Shown: in pieces, positions 22,945 to 31,322 of the stretch
Layout of the letters: the number at the start of each line of letters is the position of its first letter
Position numbering within the stretch: the stretch's first letter is position 1
Origin: Firmicutes bacterium CAG:534
GTDB lineage: Bacteria > Bacillota > Clostridia > Lachnospirales > Lachnospiraceae
NCBI GenBank assembly: GCA_000436115.1
Contig: FR894550.1
Location: forward strand, 32,031 to 69,061
Reading direction: 5' to 3'
Length of the DNA stretch: 37,031 nucleotides
Translations under genes and position numbers: made by a program
Notes under the pieces: generated by a model
What the model was told of the DNA's origin: nothing
Databases searched by the model: none
The model's input: the letters and a program-made list of their open reading frames with translations, nothing else

Positions 22945-24696
22945 TTACTGTCTCACTTTAATGTGAACCTCACGGAGCTGCTGCTCTGTCACTTCATTGG
23001 GTGCGCCGCACATCAGATCCTGTGCCGTGCCGCTCATAGGGAAAGGAATGATTTCCCTGATGTTTTCTTCATTGCGCAGCAGCATGATCATACGGTCTAC
23101 GCCGGGCGCCATGCCTGCGTGCGGAGGCGCTCCAAACTGGAATGCGTTGTAAAGCGCTCCAAATTTCTGCTTCAGTACCTCTTCATCATAGCCTGCAATC
23201 TCAAATGCCTTTACCATAATATCAATACTGTGGTTACGGACAGCACCGGAGGAAAGCTCTACGCCGTTGCAGACAATATCGTACTGATAAGCCAGGATCT
23301 CAAGAGGATCCTTGGTGGTCAGTGCTTCCAGTCCGCCCTGGGGCATGGAGAAAGGATTGTGGGTAAAGCCGATCTTGTGGGTCTCCTCATCCTTCTCATA
23401 CATGGGGAAATCATTTACAAAACAGAAGCGGTACGCATTTTTCTCGTATAGATCCAGTCTTCTGCCCAGCTCATTACGGATCTGTCCTGCGTAGGCAGCC
23501 GCATGTGCTTCCTTGTCCGCAATAAAGAAGATGGTATCATCCACCTCAAGTCCTGCAAGCTTTCTCAGCTCCTCCTTCAGCTCTTCGGGAATAAACTTAT
23601 CAATGGGCCCCTTATAGGAAAGATCCTCCAGCACTTCCAGATACCCAAGACCGCCCATGCCGATCTCCGTTGCAAATTTCAGCATCTTTTCGTGGAAGCC
23701 CTTGGACTGACGGCCATGGATCTTAATAGCGCGGACCGTCTTGTTCTGGAAGGGTTTAAAAGTACACTTGTTGAAAAATTCTGAAAGGTCGATGATCCTT
23801 AAAGGGTTTCTTAAATCCGGCTTATCAGAGCCAAACTCCAGCATTGCCTGCTTATAGCTGATCACCGGATAAGGAGCCTTCGTTACCTCGTAGCCCTCCG
23901 GTGCAAATTTTTCAAAGGTTGCGGTGAGAACCTCTTCTCCCACGCGGAACACATCCTCCTGGGTGGCAAAGCTCATCTCAAAGTCAAGCTGATAGAACTC
24001 TCCGGGAGAACGGTCAGCCCTTGCGTCTTCATCACGGAAACAGGGCGCAATCTGGAAATACTTATCCACGCCGGACACCATCAGAAGCTGCTTATACTGC
24101 TGGGGCGCCTGGGGAAGCGCATAGAATTTTCCTTTATAATGTCTGGACGGTACAATATAATCTCTTGCGCCTTCCGGTGAGGATGCGCACAGGATCGGGG
24201 TCTGTACCTCCATAAATCCCATTTCTGTCATTTTGCTTCTCAGGAATGCGATCACATTGGAACGGAAGATCATATTGTCAATGACCTTGCGGTTACGCAG
24301 ATCCAGGAAACGGTATTTTAATCTCAGATCCTCCCTGATCTCCTTGGAGGTTGCAATTTCAAAGGGTAGCGGCCTGTAAACCTTCCCCAGCACTTCAATG
24401 CCGTGCGCCTCCAATTCAATGGTTCCTGTGGGGATCTTGGGATTATAGGTCTCTTCATCCCTCTTTTCGATCTCTCCCTTGATGCTGACACAGTCCTCCT
24501 TGCTGATTCCCTTAAGGAGACTGGTGTCTCTCATAACGATCTGAAGCTGTCCATGCATATCACGAAGATCGATAAAGGAAACGCCGCCATGGTCACGGAT
24601 GTTTTCCACCCAGCCTGCCACCTTCATTTCACTTCCGATATCTCCCTCGGTGATCTGCCCTAAATTTCTCTCACGATACCTTGTTGATAATTCCAT
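22945..24696 (-). CDS. aspS: Aspartyl-tRNA synthetase, probably non-discriminating
   Basis: A 583-residue class IIb synthetase with the anticodon-binding OB fold at the start, motif 2 FRDEDARADRSPGEFYQLDF, a bacterial insertion domain, and motif 3 GAPPHAGMAPGVDRMIMLL. Start at 24696 is chosen because GGAG lies 6 nt before it; the ATGs at 24720 and 24708 follow the terminator U-run and lack a site. The anticodon domain reads IRDHGGVSF with H36. From memory, strictly Asp-specific bacterial enzymes have Leu at this place and tRNA-Asn-accepting ones have His. Expression is controlled by the T-box leader, whose specifier appears to be Asn. trkA follows after repeat copy B. Confidence 0.96.
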   Translation of the reverse strand: MELSTRYRERNLGQITEGDIGSEMKVAGWVENIRDHGGVSFIDLRDMHGQLQIVMRDTSLLKGISKEDCVSIKGEIEKRDEETYNPKIPTGTIELEAHGIEVLGKVYRPLPFEIATSKEIREDLRLKYRFLDLRNRKVIDNMIFRSNVIAFLRSKMTEMGFMEVQTPILCASSPEGARDYIVPSRHYKGKFYALPQAPQQYKQLLMVSGVDKYFQIAPCFRDEDARADRSPGEFYQLDFEMSFATQEDVFRVGEEVLTATFEKFAPEGYEVTKAPYPVISYKQAMLEFGSDKPDLRNPLRIIDLSEFFNKCTFKPFQNKTVRAIKIHGRQSKGFHEKMLKFATEIGMGGLGYLEVLEDLSYKGPIDKFIPEELKEELRKLAGLEVDDTIFFIADKEAHAAAYAGQIRNELGRRLDLYEKNAYRFCFVNDFPMYEKDEETHKIGFTHNPFSMPQGGLEALTTKDPLEILAYQYDIVCNGVELSSGAVRNHSIDIMVKAFEIAGYDEEVLKQKFGALYNAFQFGAPPHAGMAPGVDRMIMLLRNEENIREIIPFPMSGTAQDLMCGAPNEVTEQQLREVHIKVRQ

Positions 24697-24720
24697 ACTG
24701 ATCTCCATTCTGCCCGCCAT

Positions 24721-24760
24721 AAAAAAAACCTGAATTAATCCATAGCTGAATTAATTCAGG
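24721..24760 (-). terminator. T-box terminator of the aspS leader
   Basis: CCTGAATTAAT (24750-24760) pairs with ATTAATTCAGG (24729-24739) as a perfect 11-bp stem, followed by eight T (24721-24728). It forms when charged tRNA is bound, stopping transcription just before the coding region. Confidence 0.92.
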
Positions 24761-24966
24761 ACGAATGATCCATGCCTGTCTCCCTGGACGGTTCTGGACA
24801 AAATCCGCGGTGCCACCTGATTTACTGCCTTTGCAGTCACTTATCTGTTGATTTAAGGCTGGTAAAGCTGTTATTCATATGAATTCATTCTGCCGGCTTT
24901 CCACCATCCCGGCTCTCTGGAAGCGATAATCCATACTACTCTTCTTCGTCATAGCCATTCACCAGT
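24721..24966 (-). promoter_or_regulatory. T-box riboswitch leader of aspS, apparent asparagine (AAC) specifier
   Basis: The minus strand carries the T-box core AGGTGGCACCGCGG (24805-24818); its bulge UGGC expects a tRNA with discriminator G. Upstream, Stem I has CUGGU/ACCAG at the base, the S-turn strand AGUA opposite GAA, an AGAGAG bulge and a CCGG/CCGG distal arm. UAUGGAUU pairs with AAUUCAUA above the specifier loop. After the S-turn GAA (24874-24876) the RNA reads U-AAC-A, putting the specifier AAC at 24870-24872. A stem III (ACUGC/GCAGU) follows. The terminator shares CCUGAAU with the antiterminator, so the two exclude each other. Confidence 0.9.
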
Positions 24967-24967
24967 A

Positions 24968-24996
24968 ATCATAATGTAGAATACCCGATTTGTCAA
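24968..24996 (-). promoter_or_regulatory. Promoter of the aspS leader
   Basis: Perfect TTGACA (24991-24996), 17 nt, TATGAT (24968-24973) on the minus strand. It begins 8 nt after the stop of the FNT gene, so the aspS unit is separately initiated. Confidence 0.85.
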
Positions 24997-25003
24997 ACTT
25001 TTA

Positions 25004-25840
25004 TTACGCTGCTTTTTCCTTATTTCCATAGTACAGCGCAAGCCCTACAAACACCATGCCGCCTATGATATTGCCGATTGTAACAGGAATAAGGTTCGTG
25101 ACAAAGAAATTCTGCCAGGACAGCCTTGAAATCTGGTCTGCGGCGCATCCGTACCGCTCCACTGCCGCCTGTACATAGGCCGGATTTCCCTTTGCAAAAA
25201 TCCCTGCAGGGATATAATACATATTTGCCACGCAGTGCTCAAATCCTGCCACGACAAAGAGCATGATCGCAAAAAAGGCACAAAACAGCTTTCCCATAAT
25301 ATTCTTGGCGCAGGTTGCCATCATCACCGCCGCACACACCAGGAAATTACAGAGGATACCGGAAACAACTGCCTTTCCAAAGGAAATGGTAGCCTTGCCC
25401 AGCGCCACCTTAATGGTATAGCCGCCCAGTCCTCCTGCGGAATAGTCAAACTGTCCGCTGGCATATGCAGCCGCCGCAAGCAGAAGCGCCCCTGCCAGAT
25501 TGCCAATATATACGATCACAAGACATCTGATCAGCTGAAGGGGGGTATGCTTTTTGTCCACCGTTCCCATCACCATCAGGCAGTCTCCCGTAAAAAGCTC
25601 TGCTCCCAGCACGATCACCATCATCAGTCCTACCGGGAATACCACTCCCGAAAGAAGCCTTGCAAGTCCCACATTGTCTACGGAATGAGCCGCCACGCTG
25701 CTGCCGCTTGCTCCAAGGGCGATCATCACGCCTGCCAGGATCCCCCTGATAAATAATCTGGAAAACGGAGCCGAAACCTTTCCGGCACATCCGTCAATAT
25801 ATTTGGCAACTGCATCCTTGATCGGTAAAAAATTACTCAT
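25004..25840 (-). CDS. Formate/nitrite transporter (FNT) family channel
   Basis: A 278-residue membrane protein with six predicted spans. FNT marks include APFSRLFIRGILAGVMIALG near the start, LGAELFTGDCL in the third-span region (the family's central L-x-G-x-E-L-F-T-G-N-like loop), and KAVVSGILCNFLVC later. Relatives conduct formate, nitrite or hydrosulfide; these cannot be told apart here. The frame is open to 26002, but GGGAG lies 8 nt before ATG 25840 and a promoter sits at 25899-25927, so the short form is used. It follows YkgJ and the COG0523 GTPase and ends just before the aspS promoter. Confidence 0.92.
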   Translation of the reverse strand: MSNFLPIKDAVAKYIDGCAGKVSAPFSRLFIRGILAGVMIALGASGSSVAAHSVDNVGLARLLSGVVFPVGLMMVIVLGAELFTGDCLMVMGTVDKKHTPLQLIRCLVIVYIGNLAGALLLAAAAYASGQFDYSAGGLGGYTIKVALGKATISFGKAVVSGILCNFLVCAAVMMATCAKNIMGKLFCAFFAIMLFVVAGFEHCVANMYYIPAGIFAKGNPAYVQAAVERYGCAADQISRLSWQNFFVTNLIPVTIGNIIGGMVFVGLALYYGNKEKAA

Positions 25841-25898
25841 GTTCTTCTCTCCCTTATCCTTTTTCCACTGCCGCTTTCCTGCGAAAGCACGCTCCCTT

Positions 25899-25927
25899 AT
25901 CATACCTTCCGGCCGCTTGATTTTCAA
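25899..25927 (-). promoter_or_regulatory. Putative promoter of the FNT gene
   Basis: TTGAAA (25922-25927), 17 nt, TATGAT (25899-25904) on the minus strand, about 60 nt before the start codon. It allows expression apart from the YkgJ-COG0523 pair. Confidence 0.6.
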
Positions 25928-25962
25928 GTGTTTTTGCCGGAATTCCCGGTTTTTCCAATGTT

Positions 25963-26901
25963 TTATGCGCTTTCCAGGTAAGATCTGATCTTTGCCTCGC
26001 AAAGCCCTTCGCCGATCACGATCAGCACCTCCTGCCCCACTTCTATGGGACGCATGGTAATCTCGCCGTTTATGGCGTTAAGCTCTGTCCACGCTCCCTT
26101 TTCATCCTTTAAAAAGCCTTTGATCCGAAAGACCCTGCCGCAGCTTTCATCCTGAAGGATCCGCGCCGCCGCTGTCTGCAGCTGCTCCTTTGTGATCTTT
26201 TCCTCCATAAAGAACAGCGTGTCAAAGCCCAGATCATCCGGCAGATCCATTTTCTGGTAGCTGGCCTGCGCATAGCCGCAGGAGGAAAGCTTCAAAAAAT
26301 CCTCCCGGTTAAGCTGCATGGTGCTTTTTTTCAGGATCACTCCTGTATGATCCCTTTTGCACTGGATCTCTTCCAGCGCACGCTTTAAATGATCTATGGT
26401 TTCCTGTACATCCGCTTCTTCTGCCTCGTCCATATGGCTTAACAGGACGCATCCCGCATGGGAAACCTCGGATGCCAAAAGATAATCTGCCTCCTTGGAA
26501 AGCCTGGGCTCCAGCTTTGCATCCACAATGGCGATCACATTTCCGATCTCATACCATTCCTCTAGGGGCTCCTCCCTCAGCACGTCAAAGAATTCATCTA
26601 CATCATAAATACCGGAGGGCTCTACAAGTACCCGGTCATAACCGCTCATTCCCATGGCGATCAGCTTTGTTTTGAACCGCCTTGCATGGCTTTCCTTATC
26701 GCAGCCTCCTGCAATCATTTCCAGTCCGCACTGATCCCCCAGAAGCTCATGCAAAAGCAGCATATCCACATTGATGGCTCCAAAATCATTTTCCAGTATT
26801 CCGATGCGCAGTCCCTTTTTCATCAGATACTGCGCATATTCCTTCAGAAAGGTAGTCTTTCCGGAGCCTAAAAACCCCGTGATCAGATCAATGGTTATCA
26901 T
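25963..26901 (-). CDS. CobW/COG0523-type GTPase with degenerate metal and base-recognition motifs
   Basis: A 312-residue P-loop GTPase. Walker A is GFLGSGKTT (9-17), then ENDFGAINVD and the Walker-B-like VEPSG (93-97), all as in COG0523 metal-insertion GTPases. The C-terminal CobW domain has GRVFRIKGFL. Two landmarks are altered: where the family has GCxCC, this protein has GGCDKES (only C67 remains), and the NKxD base motif is replaced by SHMD (155-158). It may therefore not bind metal or discriminate GTP in the normal way. ATG 26901 is used (AGGAG 6 nt upstream), giving a 14-nt overlap with the YkgJ-type gene. Confidence 0.88.
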   Translation of the reverse strand: MITIDLITGFLGSGKTTFLKEYAQYLMKKGLRIGILENDFGAINVDMLLLHELLGDQCGLEMIAGGCDKESHARRFKTKLIAMGMSGYDRVLVEPSGIYDVDEFFDVLREEPLEEWYEIGNVIAIVDAKLEPRLSKEADYLLASEVSHAGCVLLSHMDEAEEADVQETIDHLKRALEEIQCKRDHTGVILKKSTMQLNREDFLKLSSCGYAQASYQKMDLPDDLGFDTLFFMEEKITKEQLQTAAARILQDESCGRVFRIKGFLKDEKGAWTELNAINGEITMRPIEVGQEVLIVIGEGLCEAKIRSYLESA

Positions 26902-27562
26902 CACTTTCTCCTGTAAGCACACTTGCCTTCTTTAATCTTTCATAAAACTGGGGATAAAAATCCATTTCCGTGTTATAGGGTCTTTCAAAGAACAGCTGTA
27001 ACAGGTACATGCTCAGCTGCCCTGCCGCCTGTTCCTCTTCCTTCAGATTTTCCTGCAGCTTTTTCAGGAAGAAATGCCAGTCGCAGATGTATTTCTCATA
27101 CCTTGGAAGCTCCGGGATCCCCAGCCACTTTTTCACCTTTATTTTGGTCTTATCCGGATAAGGACACTCATGGATCTGCAAAAAATAATGGAACTGCTCC
27201 TTTTCATAAATCCTTCCTAAGGGGAACATCCGGCAAAATCCGGGCCGGTATGCATGGATGCTGCATCTTCCCTGCTCATTTAAAAAGCTGCAGCCCCCCT
27301 GCTCTCCCTGTATTCGGATGTTGGGCATGACAATCCCATCTACCACCCTAAGCTCAAGAGCCTCCTGCAAAAGCTCTCCAAAGCTCCTTGAAAGTCCCTT
27401 TTCCATCTGATACAGATCATAGGGATCCAGGATAATGGATTTTCCCACAACATGACAGCACAAAGAGCAGCCTGCACAATCATTGCAGGCTGCCCTTACC
27501 ATATCATTTGCCGTATAAAGCTTTCCGTCCGATACCTGGCTTAAATCAATCTCACGTTCCAT
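26888..27562 (-). CDS. YkgJ-family cysteine cluster protein
   Basis: A 224-residue protein. The cluster CNDCAGCSLCC (residues 26-36) and a second group in GGCSFLNEQGRCSIHAYRP followed by GFCRMFPLG are the YkgJ/UPF0153 pattern, presumed to bind zinc or an Fe-S cluster. Its biochemical role is unknown. GGGAG lies 5 nt before ATG 27562, which is preferred to the open frame reaching 27625. It is first gene of a pair with the COG0523 GTPase (14-nt overlap), so a shared metal-related task is likely. Confidence 0.9.
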   Translation of the reverse strand: MEREIDLSQVSDGKLYTANDMVRAACNDCAGCSLCCHVVGKSIILDPYDLYQMEKGLSRSFGELLQEALELRVVDGIVMPNIRIQGEQGGCSFLNEQGRCSIHAYRPGFCRMFPLGRIYEKEQFHYFLQIHECPYPDKTKIKVKKWLGIPELPRYEKYICDWHFFLKKLQENLKEEEQAAGQLSMYLLQLFFERPYNTEMDFYPQFYERLKKASVLTGESDDNH

Positions 27563-27613
27563 GCTTTCTCCCAAAACTGTTTGATTTTCTGCCTCTAAAA
27601 TGAGGCCAAAAAT

Positions 27614-27622
27614 ACTATAGCA
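27614..27622 (-). promoter_or_regulatory. Extended -10 promoter of the YkgJ-COG0523 pair
   Basis: On the minus strand TGCTATAGT matches the extended -10 TGnTATAAT, without a clear -35. A GCCTC/GAGGC hairpin lies in the leader that follows. Confidence 0.5.
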
Positions 27623-27687
27623 CAAAAGGATTTCCCATGTAACTTTTTTATTTTATTTTTTCCCTCATTCTAGTTCATAAAGTAATC

Positions 27688-29694
27688 TTATTCATTGAAT
27701 AGGGAAAGTCTCTCAAATACCGGGATAGACGTAAGCGGTGCCTTGCAGAGAATGGTCTTTCCTCCTTCACAGACTTCTCCGTCTGAAAGGCTCTTCCATT
27801 TTCCTTCCGGCAGATAAACCTCTCTCTCCCTCTGTCCCAGGGCAAATACCGGCGCTACCAGGTACTTTCCGCCAAACATGTACTGATCCTCCAGCTCCCA
27901 GCAGTGAGGATCCCCGGGGAACTCATAAAACATGGTACGAAGGAGGGGTGCGCCTTTCTCTGATGCCTCCTGCATCAGCTTTTCCACATAAGGCACAATG
28001 GACAGCCTTAAGTCGAGCTGCTGCTTCATAATGTCAAAGGCTTCCCGGCCATAGCTCCAAAGCTCATTGGGATGTCCCGTATACAGGCTTCCGCCGCCGA
28101 AATCCTTATCGGAAAGAGGGGGGATATTATGGGGGCCTCTGTCGCCGTGCATACGGAGAATGGGGGTAAATACTGCAAATTCAAACCAGCGCAGCAAAAG
28201 CTCCTTAAAGTTCTCATCCTCCACATCATCTGTCATAAATCCGCCGATGTCCGTGGTCCACCAGGGAATTCCCGCAAGACCCATATTCAGTCCTGCGCTG
28301 AGCTGATCTCTCATGGATTCAAAGGTGCTTGGAACGTCGCCAGACCAGTGAAGGGCCGCATACTTCTGGCTTCCTGCCCAGCCGCAGCGGATGAGCTGCA
28401 GGCACTCCTTTTCCCTTCCCTCTTCCTTAATTCCATCATAAAAGGTCTTGGCATAAAGCTTGGAATATAAATTGGTGACCTCAAGGGCTGTTCCCATCTG
28501 ATACCGGTAATTATCATAGTCATATACGCCATAGTCCGGCTCTGAATTATCCAGCCAGAACATGTCGATTCCGTAATCGTAATAATTTTTTTTGCATTTC
28601 TCCCACAGATACTGTCTTGCCTCCGGGTTGGTCACATCCACCTCCAGACAGTCTCCCTGGAACTCATAGGTCTGGATGCTGCCTCTTTCCGTCTGGATCA
28701 GAAGGCCTCTCTCCAGCATTTCCTCAAAGTTTTCGCTTTTTTTATCCACGCTGGGCCATATGGAAACCACTACCTTCGTGCCCATGGCATGAAGCTCGTC
28801 GCACATGGCCTTGGGATCCGGCCAGTATTCCTTGTCAAACTTCCAGTCTCCCTGTCTGGTCCAGTGGAAGAAATCAATGACAATGACGTCAATATGGATC
28901 CCCAGCTCCTTGTACTTCCTTGCAACGCTGAGAACCTCCTCCTGTGTTCTGTAACGCAGCTTGCACTGCCAGAGTCCTAAAACCCCATCCGGGATCATAG
29001 GGGTTCTGCCGGTCACCTCCGTATAATTTTCCACCAGCTTTGCAGGGGTGTCCTCTACCGTGATCCAGTAATCCATCTGCTTTAAGGCCTCTGCCTCCCA
29101 CTGGGTATAATTCTTTCCGAATGTGGCTCTTCCCACTCCCGGATGGTTCCACAAGAAGCCATATCCAAGGCTGGACACTGCAAAGGGAACGGACGCCTGG
29201 GAGTTTCTCTGTGCCAGCTCCAGGCTGCAGCCCTTCAGATCCAGATACGCCTGCTGATACTGCCCCATTCCGTATATTTTTTCCCGATCGTTGCTCTCAA
29301 AGCGGACAGCCAGGGAATAATCTCCCCCTATGATGGACTTCCACTGTCTTCCCCTGATCTTCAGGCATCTGCTTTCTGCGCAGGAGGGCTGATCATAATC
29401 CCTGTGATATTCCTTTAAAAACTTCTCTCCATCCCGGTAAAAGGTCAGGATCCCGGCCTTGTCTGCGCTGATGGTCAGTCTTCCGTTTGTAATGGACGCC
29501 TTTTCCCCTTCCTCTATTTCAATGGAGCATTCCCCGTAAAAAGGAACCTCCTCCTCAAGAGCCCAGTTCTTATCTGTAAAACCAGGGTACTTGGTAGCCT
29601 GCACACGCAGCGCATTCTTTCCCCAGGGTGTGATCTTAACGGTTTCGTATTGATGCTTAAAAACCAGTGCATTTTCTTCCTTCCAGAATTTCAT
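27688..29694 (-). CDS. Glycoside hydrolase family 31 (alpha-xylosidase/alpha-glucosidase type)
   Basis: A 668-residue cytoplasmic enzyme without signal peptide. An N-terminal beta-sandwich (to ~220) precedes the barrel. Nucleophile D382 lies in DMFWLDNSEPD and the acid/base D453 in ALHWSGDVPS; RMHGDRGPHN follows at the sugar site. The sequence most resembles the YicI/XylS side of the family, which takes alpha-xylosides, but alpha-glucosidase activity is possible. GGGAGG lies 7 nt before ATG 29694, which replaces the longer frame from 29775. It is divergent from the AraC regulator, the likely controller. Confidence 0.93.
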   Translation of the reverse strand: MKFWKEENALVFKHQYETVKITPWGKNALRVQATKYPGFTDKNWALEEEVPFYGECSIEIEEGEKASITNGRLTISADKAGILTFYRDGEKFLKEYHRDYDQPSCAESRCLKIRGRQWKSIIGGDYSLAVRFESNDREKIYGMGQYQQAYLDLKGCSLELAQRNSQASVPFAVSSLGYGFLWNHPGVGRATFGKNYTQWEAEALKQMDYWITVEDTPAKLVENYTEVTGRTPMIPDGVLGLWQCKLRYRTQEEVLSVARKYKELGIHIDVIVIDFFHWTRQGDWKFDKEYWPDPKAMCDELHAMGTKVVVSIWPSVDKKSENFEEMLERGLLIQTERGSIQTYEFQGDCLEVDVTNPEARQYLWEKCKKNYYDYGIDMFWLDNSEPDYGVYDYDNYRYQMGTALEVTNLYSKLYAKTFYDGIKEEGREKECLQLIRCGWAGSQKYAALHWSGDVPSTFESMRDQLSAGLNMGLAGIPWWTTDIGGFMTDDVEDENFKELLLRWFEFAVFTPILRMHGDRGPHNIPPLSDKDFGGGSLYTGHPNELWSYGREAFDIMKQQLDLRLSIVPYVEKLMQEASEKGAPLLRTMFYEFPGDPHCWELEDQYMFGGKYLVAPVFALGQREREVYLPEGKWKSLSDGEVCEGGKTILCKAPLTSIPVFERLSLFNE

Positions 29695-29810
29695 GTGATT
29701 TCCTCCCTTTTCCTTCTCCTGACAAAGCCCTTGTGGTTTTGTCCCGCATTCTTTATAATGACATTGTAATAACATTTTTCCTTTTTATCTTTAATATTTT
29801 TAACACATAT

Positions 29811-29844
29811 TTGCACTATATTAACATTTTCATATAGAACAGAC
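29811..29844 (+). promoter_or_regulatory. Putative promoter of the AraC-type regulator gene
   Basis: In the AT-rich divergent region, TTGCAC, 16 nt and TATAGA are found about 40-70 nt before the ATG at 29883. The opposite promoter (for GH31) has a TATAAA-like -10 but no clear -35, as expected for an activator-dependent promoter. Confidence 0.4.
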
Positions 29845-29882
29845 CTTTGCACTGCTTTCTGCGGCCTGAAAGGAGAAGCCCC

Positions 29883-30782
29883 ATGAAAAACCATGCTTCC
29901 AAAAACAATCCCGCCCAGCTTCGTGAGACCACGCCTCACGGAAACTCCCTGTTTCCTTTTATGCTCTATGACATCCATTCCGATTCCACCTTTGAGGAAC
30001 GGATCGGCTGTCACTGGCATGAAGAAATCGAATTTCTGGTCATTACAGAAGGAAATGCAACCCTTCACTGCGACGGCGGGCTTTTCCCTGTAACCAAGGG
30101 AAGTATCTGTTTTATTCCCTCAAACAGCATCCACTTTCTGACCTGCCGGATGGGGGAGGCTCTGTCCTTTTATGCCATTGTTTTCCATCCCGATTTTTTG
30201 CGGAGCCTTGGAAATGACCTGATCCAGCAAAAGTATCTCCGCTTCTTTTTATCTGACGCCGAAGCTCTTCCTATGGTTTTATCTCCTGCCTCTGAGCCGG
30301 AAAAGCAGATTGCCGCCTGCCTTGGGCAGATTTATTCCGCTTTCCGGGAGCAGACCTTCGGCTATGAGCTTTTCATCCGCATCAGGCTCCTGGAGATCTT
30401 TTACCAGTTCTCCTTTTTTACCGCTTCTCAAAGGGAAACTGAAGACAAGGGCTCCGGTTATCAGGCTGCTCTTGTCAGATCCATGATGGAATATCTGCGC
30501 AAAAATTATGACGGCAGTATCTGCCTTGCTACGCTTGCCAAACATTTTGGCCTCAGCAAAGGACACACCTGCCGTCTGTTTAAAGCCATGACTCACATGA
30601 CTCCCTTTGAATATTTAAATTATTACCGGATCAACCAAAGCGCCTATCTGCTGCACAACTCTGATGCAGATATCAGCCAGATCGCCGGTATGACCGGCTT
30701 TAACAACATCAGCTACTATAACCGGACCTTTCAGCGCTATATGCACATGACTCCTTCCCAGTTCCGGAAAAGCCTGTTATAA
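29883..30782 (+). CDS. AraC family transcriptional regulator
   Basis: A 299-residue regulator. The N-terminal half is a cupin-type ligand domain (HWHEEIEFLVITEG, then VTKGSICFIPSNSIH). The C-terminal ~100 residues carry the two AraC helix-turn-helix units: LATLAKHFGLSKGHTCRLFK and ISQIAGMTGFNNISYYNRTF, ending TPSQFRKSLL. AAGGAG lies 7 nt before ATG 29883, so the ATG at 29847 is set aside. It is divergent from GH31 and near the GH43/ABC genes, which suggests that it senses the sugar they release and activates them (inference). Confidence 0.95.
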   Translation: MKNHASKNNPAQLRETTPHGNSLFPFMLYDIHSDSTFEERIGCHWHEEIEFLVITEGNATLHCDGGLFPVTKGSICFIPSNSIHFLTCRMGEALSFYAIVFHPDFLRSLGNDLIQQKYLRFFLSDAEALPMVLSPASEPEKQIAACLGQIYSAFREQTFGYELFIRIRLLEIFYQFSFFTASQRETEDKGSGYQAALVRSMMEYLRKNYDGSICLATLAKHFGLSKGHTCRLFKAMTHMTPFEYLNYYRINQSAYLLHNSDADISQIAGMTGFNNISYYNRTFQRYMHMTPSQFRKSLL

Positions 30783-30790
30783 GGACAGGC

Positions 30791-31114
30791 TCACTTCCCT
30801 GAGGCAAGCATCACATCGAGAACCGAATAGATCTCCCGCTTTCTTTCGTCTGATAAGCTCTCTATTCTTTGCATATACTGGCTCATCCTCACCTGATAGC
30901 CTACCTTGGTCACATCTGCCAGCACCACATCCGCCGAGATCTCAAGCACGTTGATCAGCTTGATAAAGGTTTCCAGCTTGGGAACCTTTTCCCCACGCTC
31001 GATCATTCCCACATAAACCGCTGTGATCCCTGCCTTTTCTGCAAGCTGCTCCTGGTTCCAGGACTTCTGGAGCCTTCTTGCCTTGATCTGTTTTCCTACA
31101 CTAGAAAAATCCAT
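30791..31114 (-). CDS. XRE-family (Cro/CI-type) transcriptional regulator
   Basis: A 107-residue protein with a single HTH at about 8-62 (GKQIKARRLQKSWNQEQLAE, then AGITAVYVGMIERGEKVP). A short helical tail follows that could aid dimer formation. It converges on the AraC gene with 8 nt between stops and is divergent from the GH43 gene, so it may control both its own promoter and GH43. A pair of direct repeats lies at its promoter (31159-31184). Confidence 0.92.
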   Translation of the reverse strand: MDFSSVGKQIKARRLQKSWNQEQLAEKAGITAVYVGMIERGEKVPKLETFIKLINVLEISADVVLADVTKVGYQVRMSQYMQRIESLSDERKREIYSVLDVMLASGK

Positions 31115-31149
31115 ATGTCACCTTCCTGACAGCATGTAACTTTACTATT

Positions 31150-31184
31150 AGTATAGAAAAGAAACCAGTATTTTATAAGAAACC
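31150..31184 (-). promoter_or_regulatory. XRE gene promoter with direct-repeat operator
   Basis: On the minus strand TATACT (31150-31155) with TTATAA 17 nt upstream (31173-31178). GGTTTCTT occurs twice, at 31159-31166 and 31177-31184, exactly 18 nt apart, one in the spacer and one over the -35. This is a likely autoregulatory site. Confidence 0.5.
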
Positions 31185-31239
31185 ATAGGTATTTATACAT
31201 AACTATTATTTATATTTTAAACAAATTATTTTTCAGCAC

Positions 31240-31268
31240 TTGTCTAATACCTTGTAATCTTATATACT
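31240..31268 (+). promoter_or_regulatory. Promoter of the GH43 lipoprotein gene
   Basis: TTGTCT (31240-31245), 17 nt, TATACT (31263-31268), about 55 nt before the ATG at 31323, which has AAGGAGG 7 nt upstream. Confidence 0.65.
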
Positions 31269-31322
31269 TAAGTTACATTTAAAGTATTTTAGTCTAAGCA
31301 AAAGTAATAAGGAGGCAAGAGT

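Noticed and set aside
25841..26002. Longer FNT protein starting at 26002
   Set aside because: The added 54 residues are basic and unlike FNT, overlap the COG0523 gene and span a promoter; ATG 25840 has a ribosome site.
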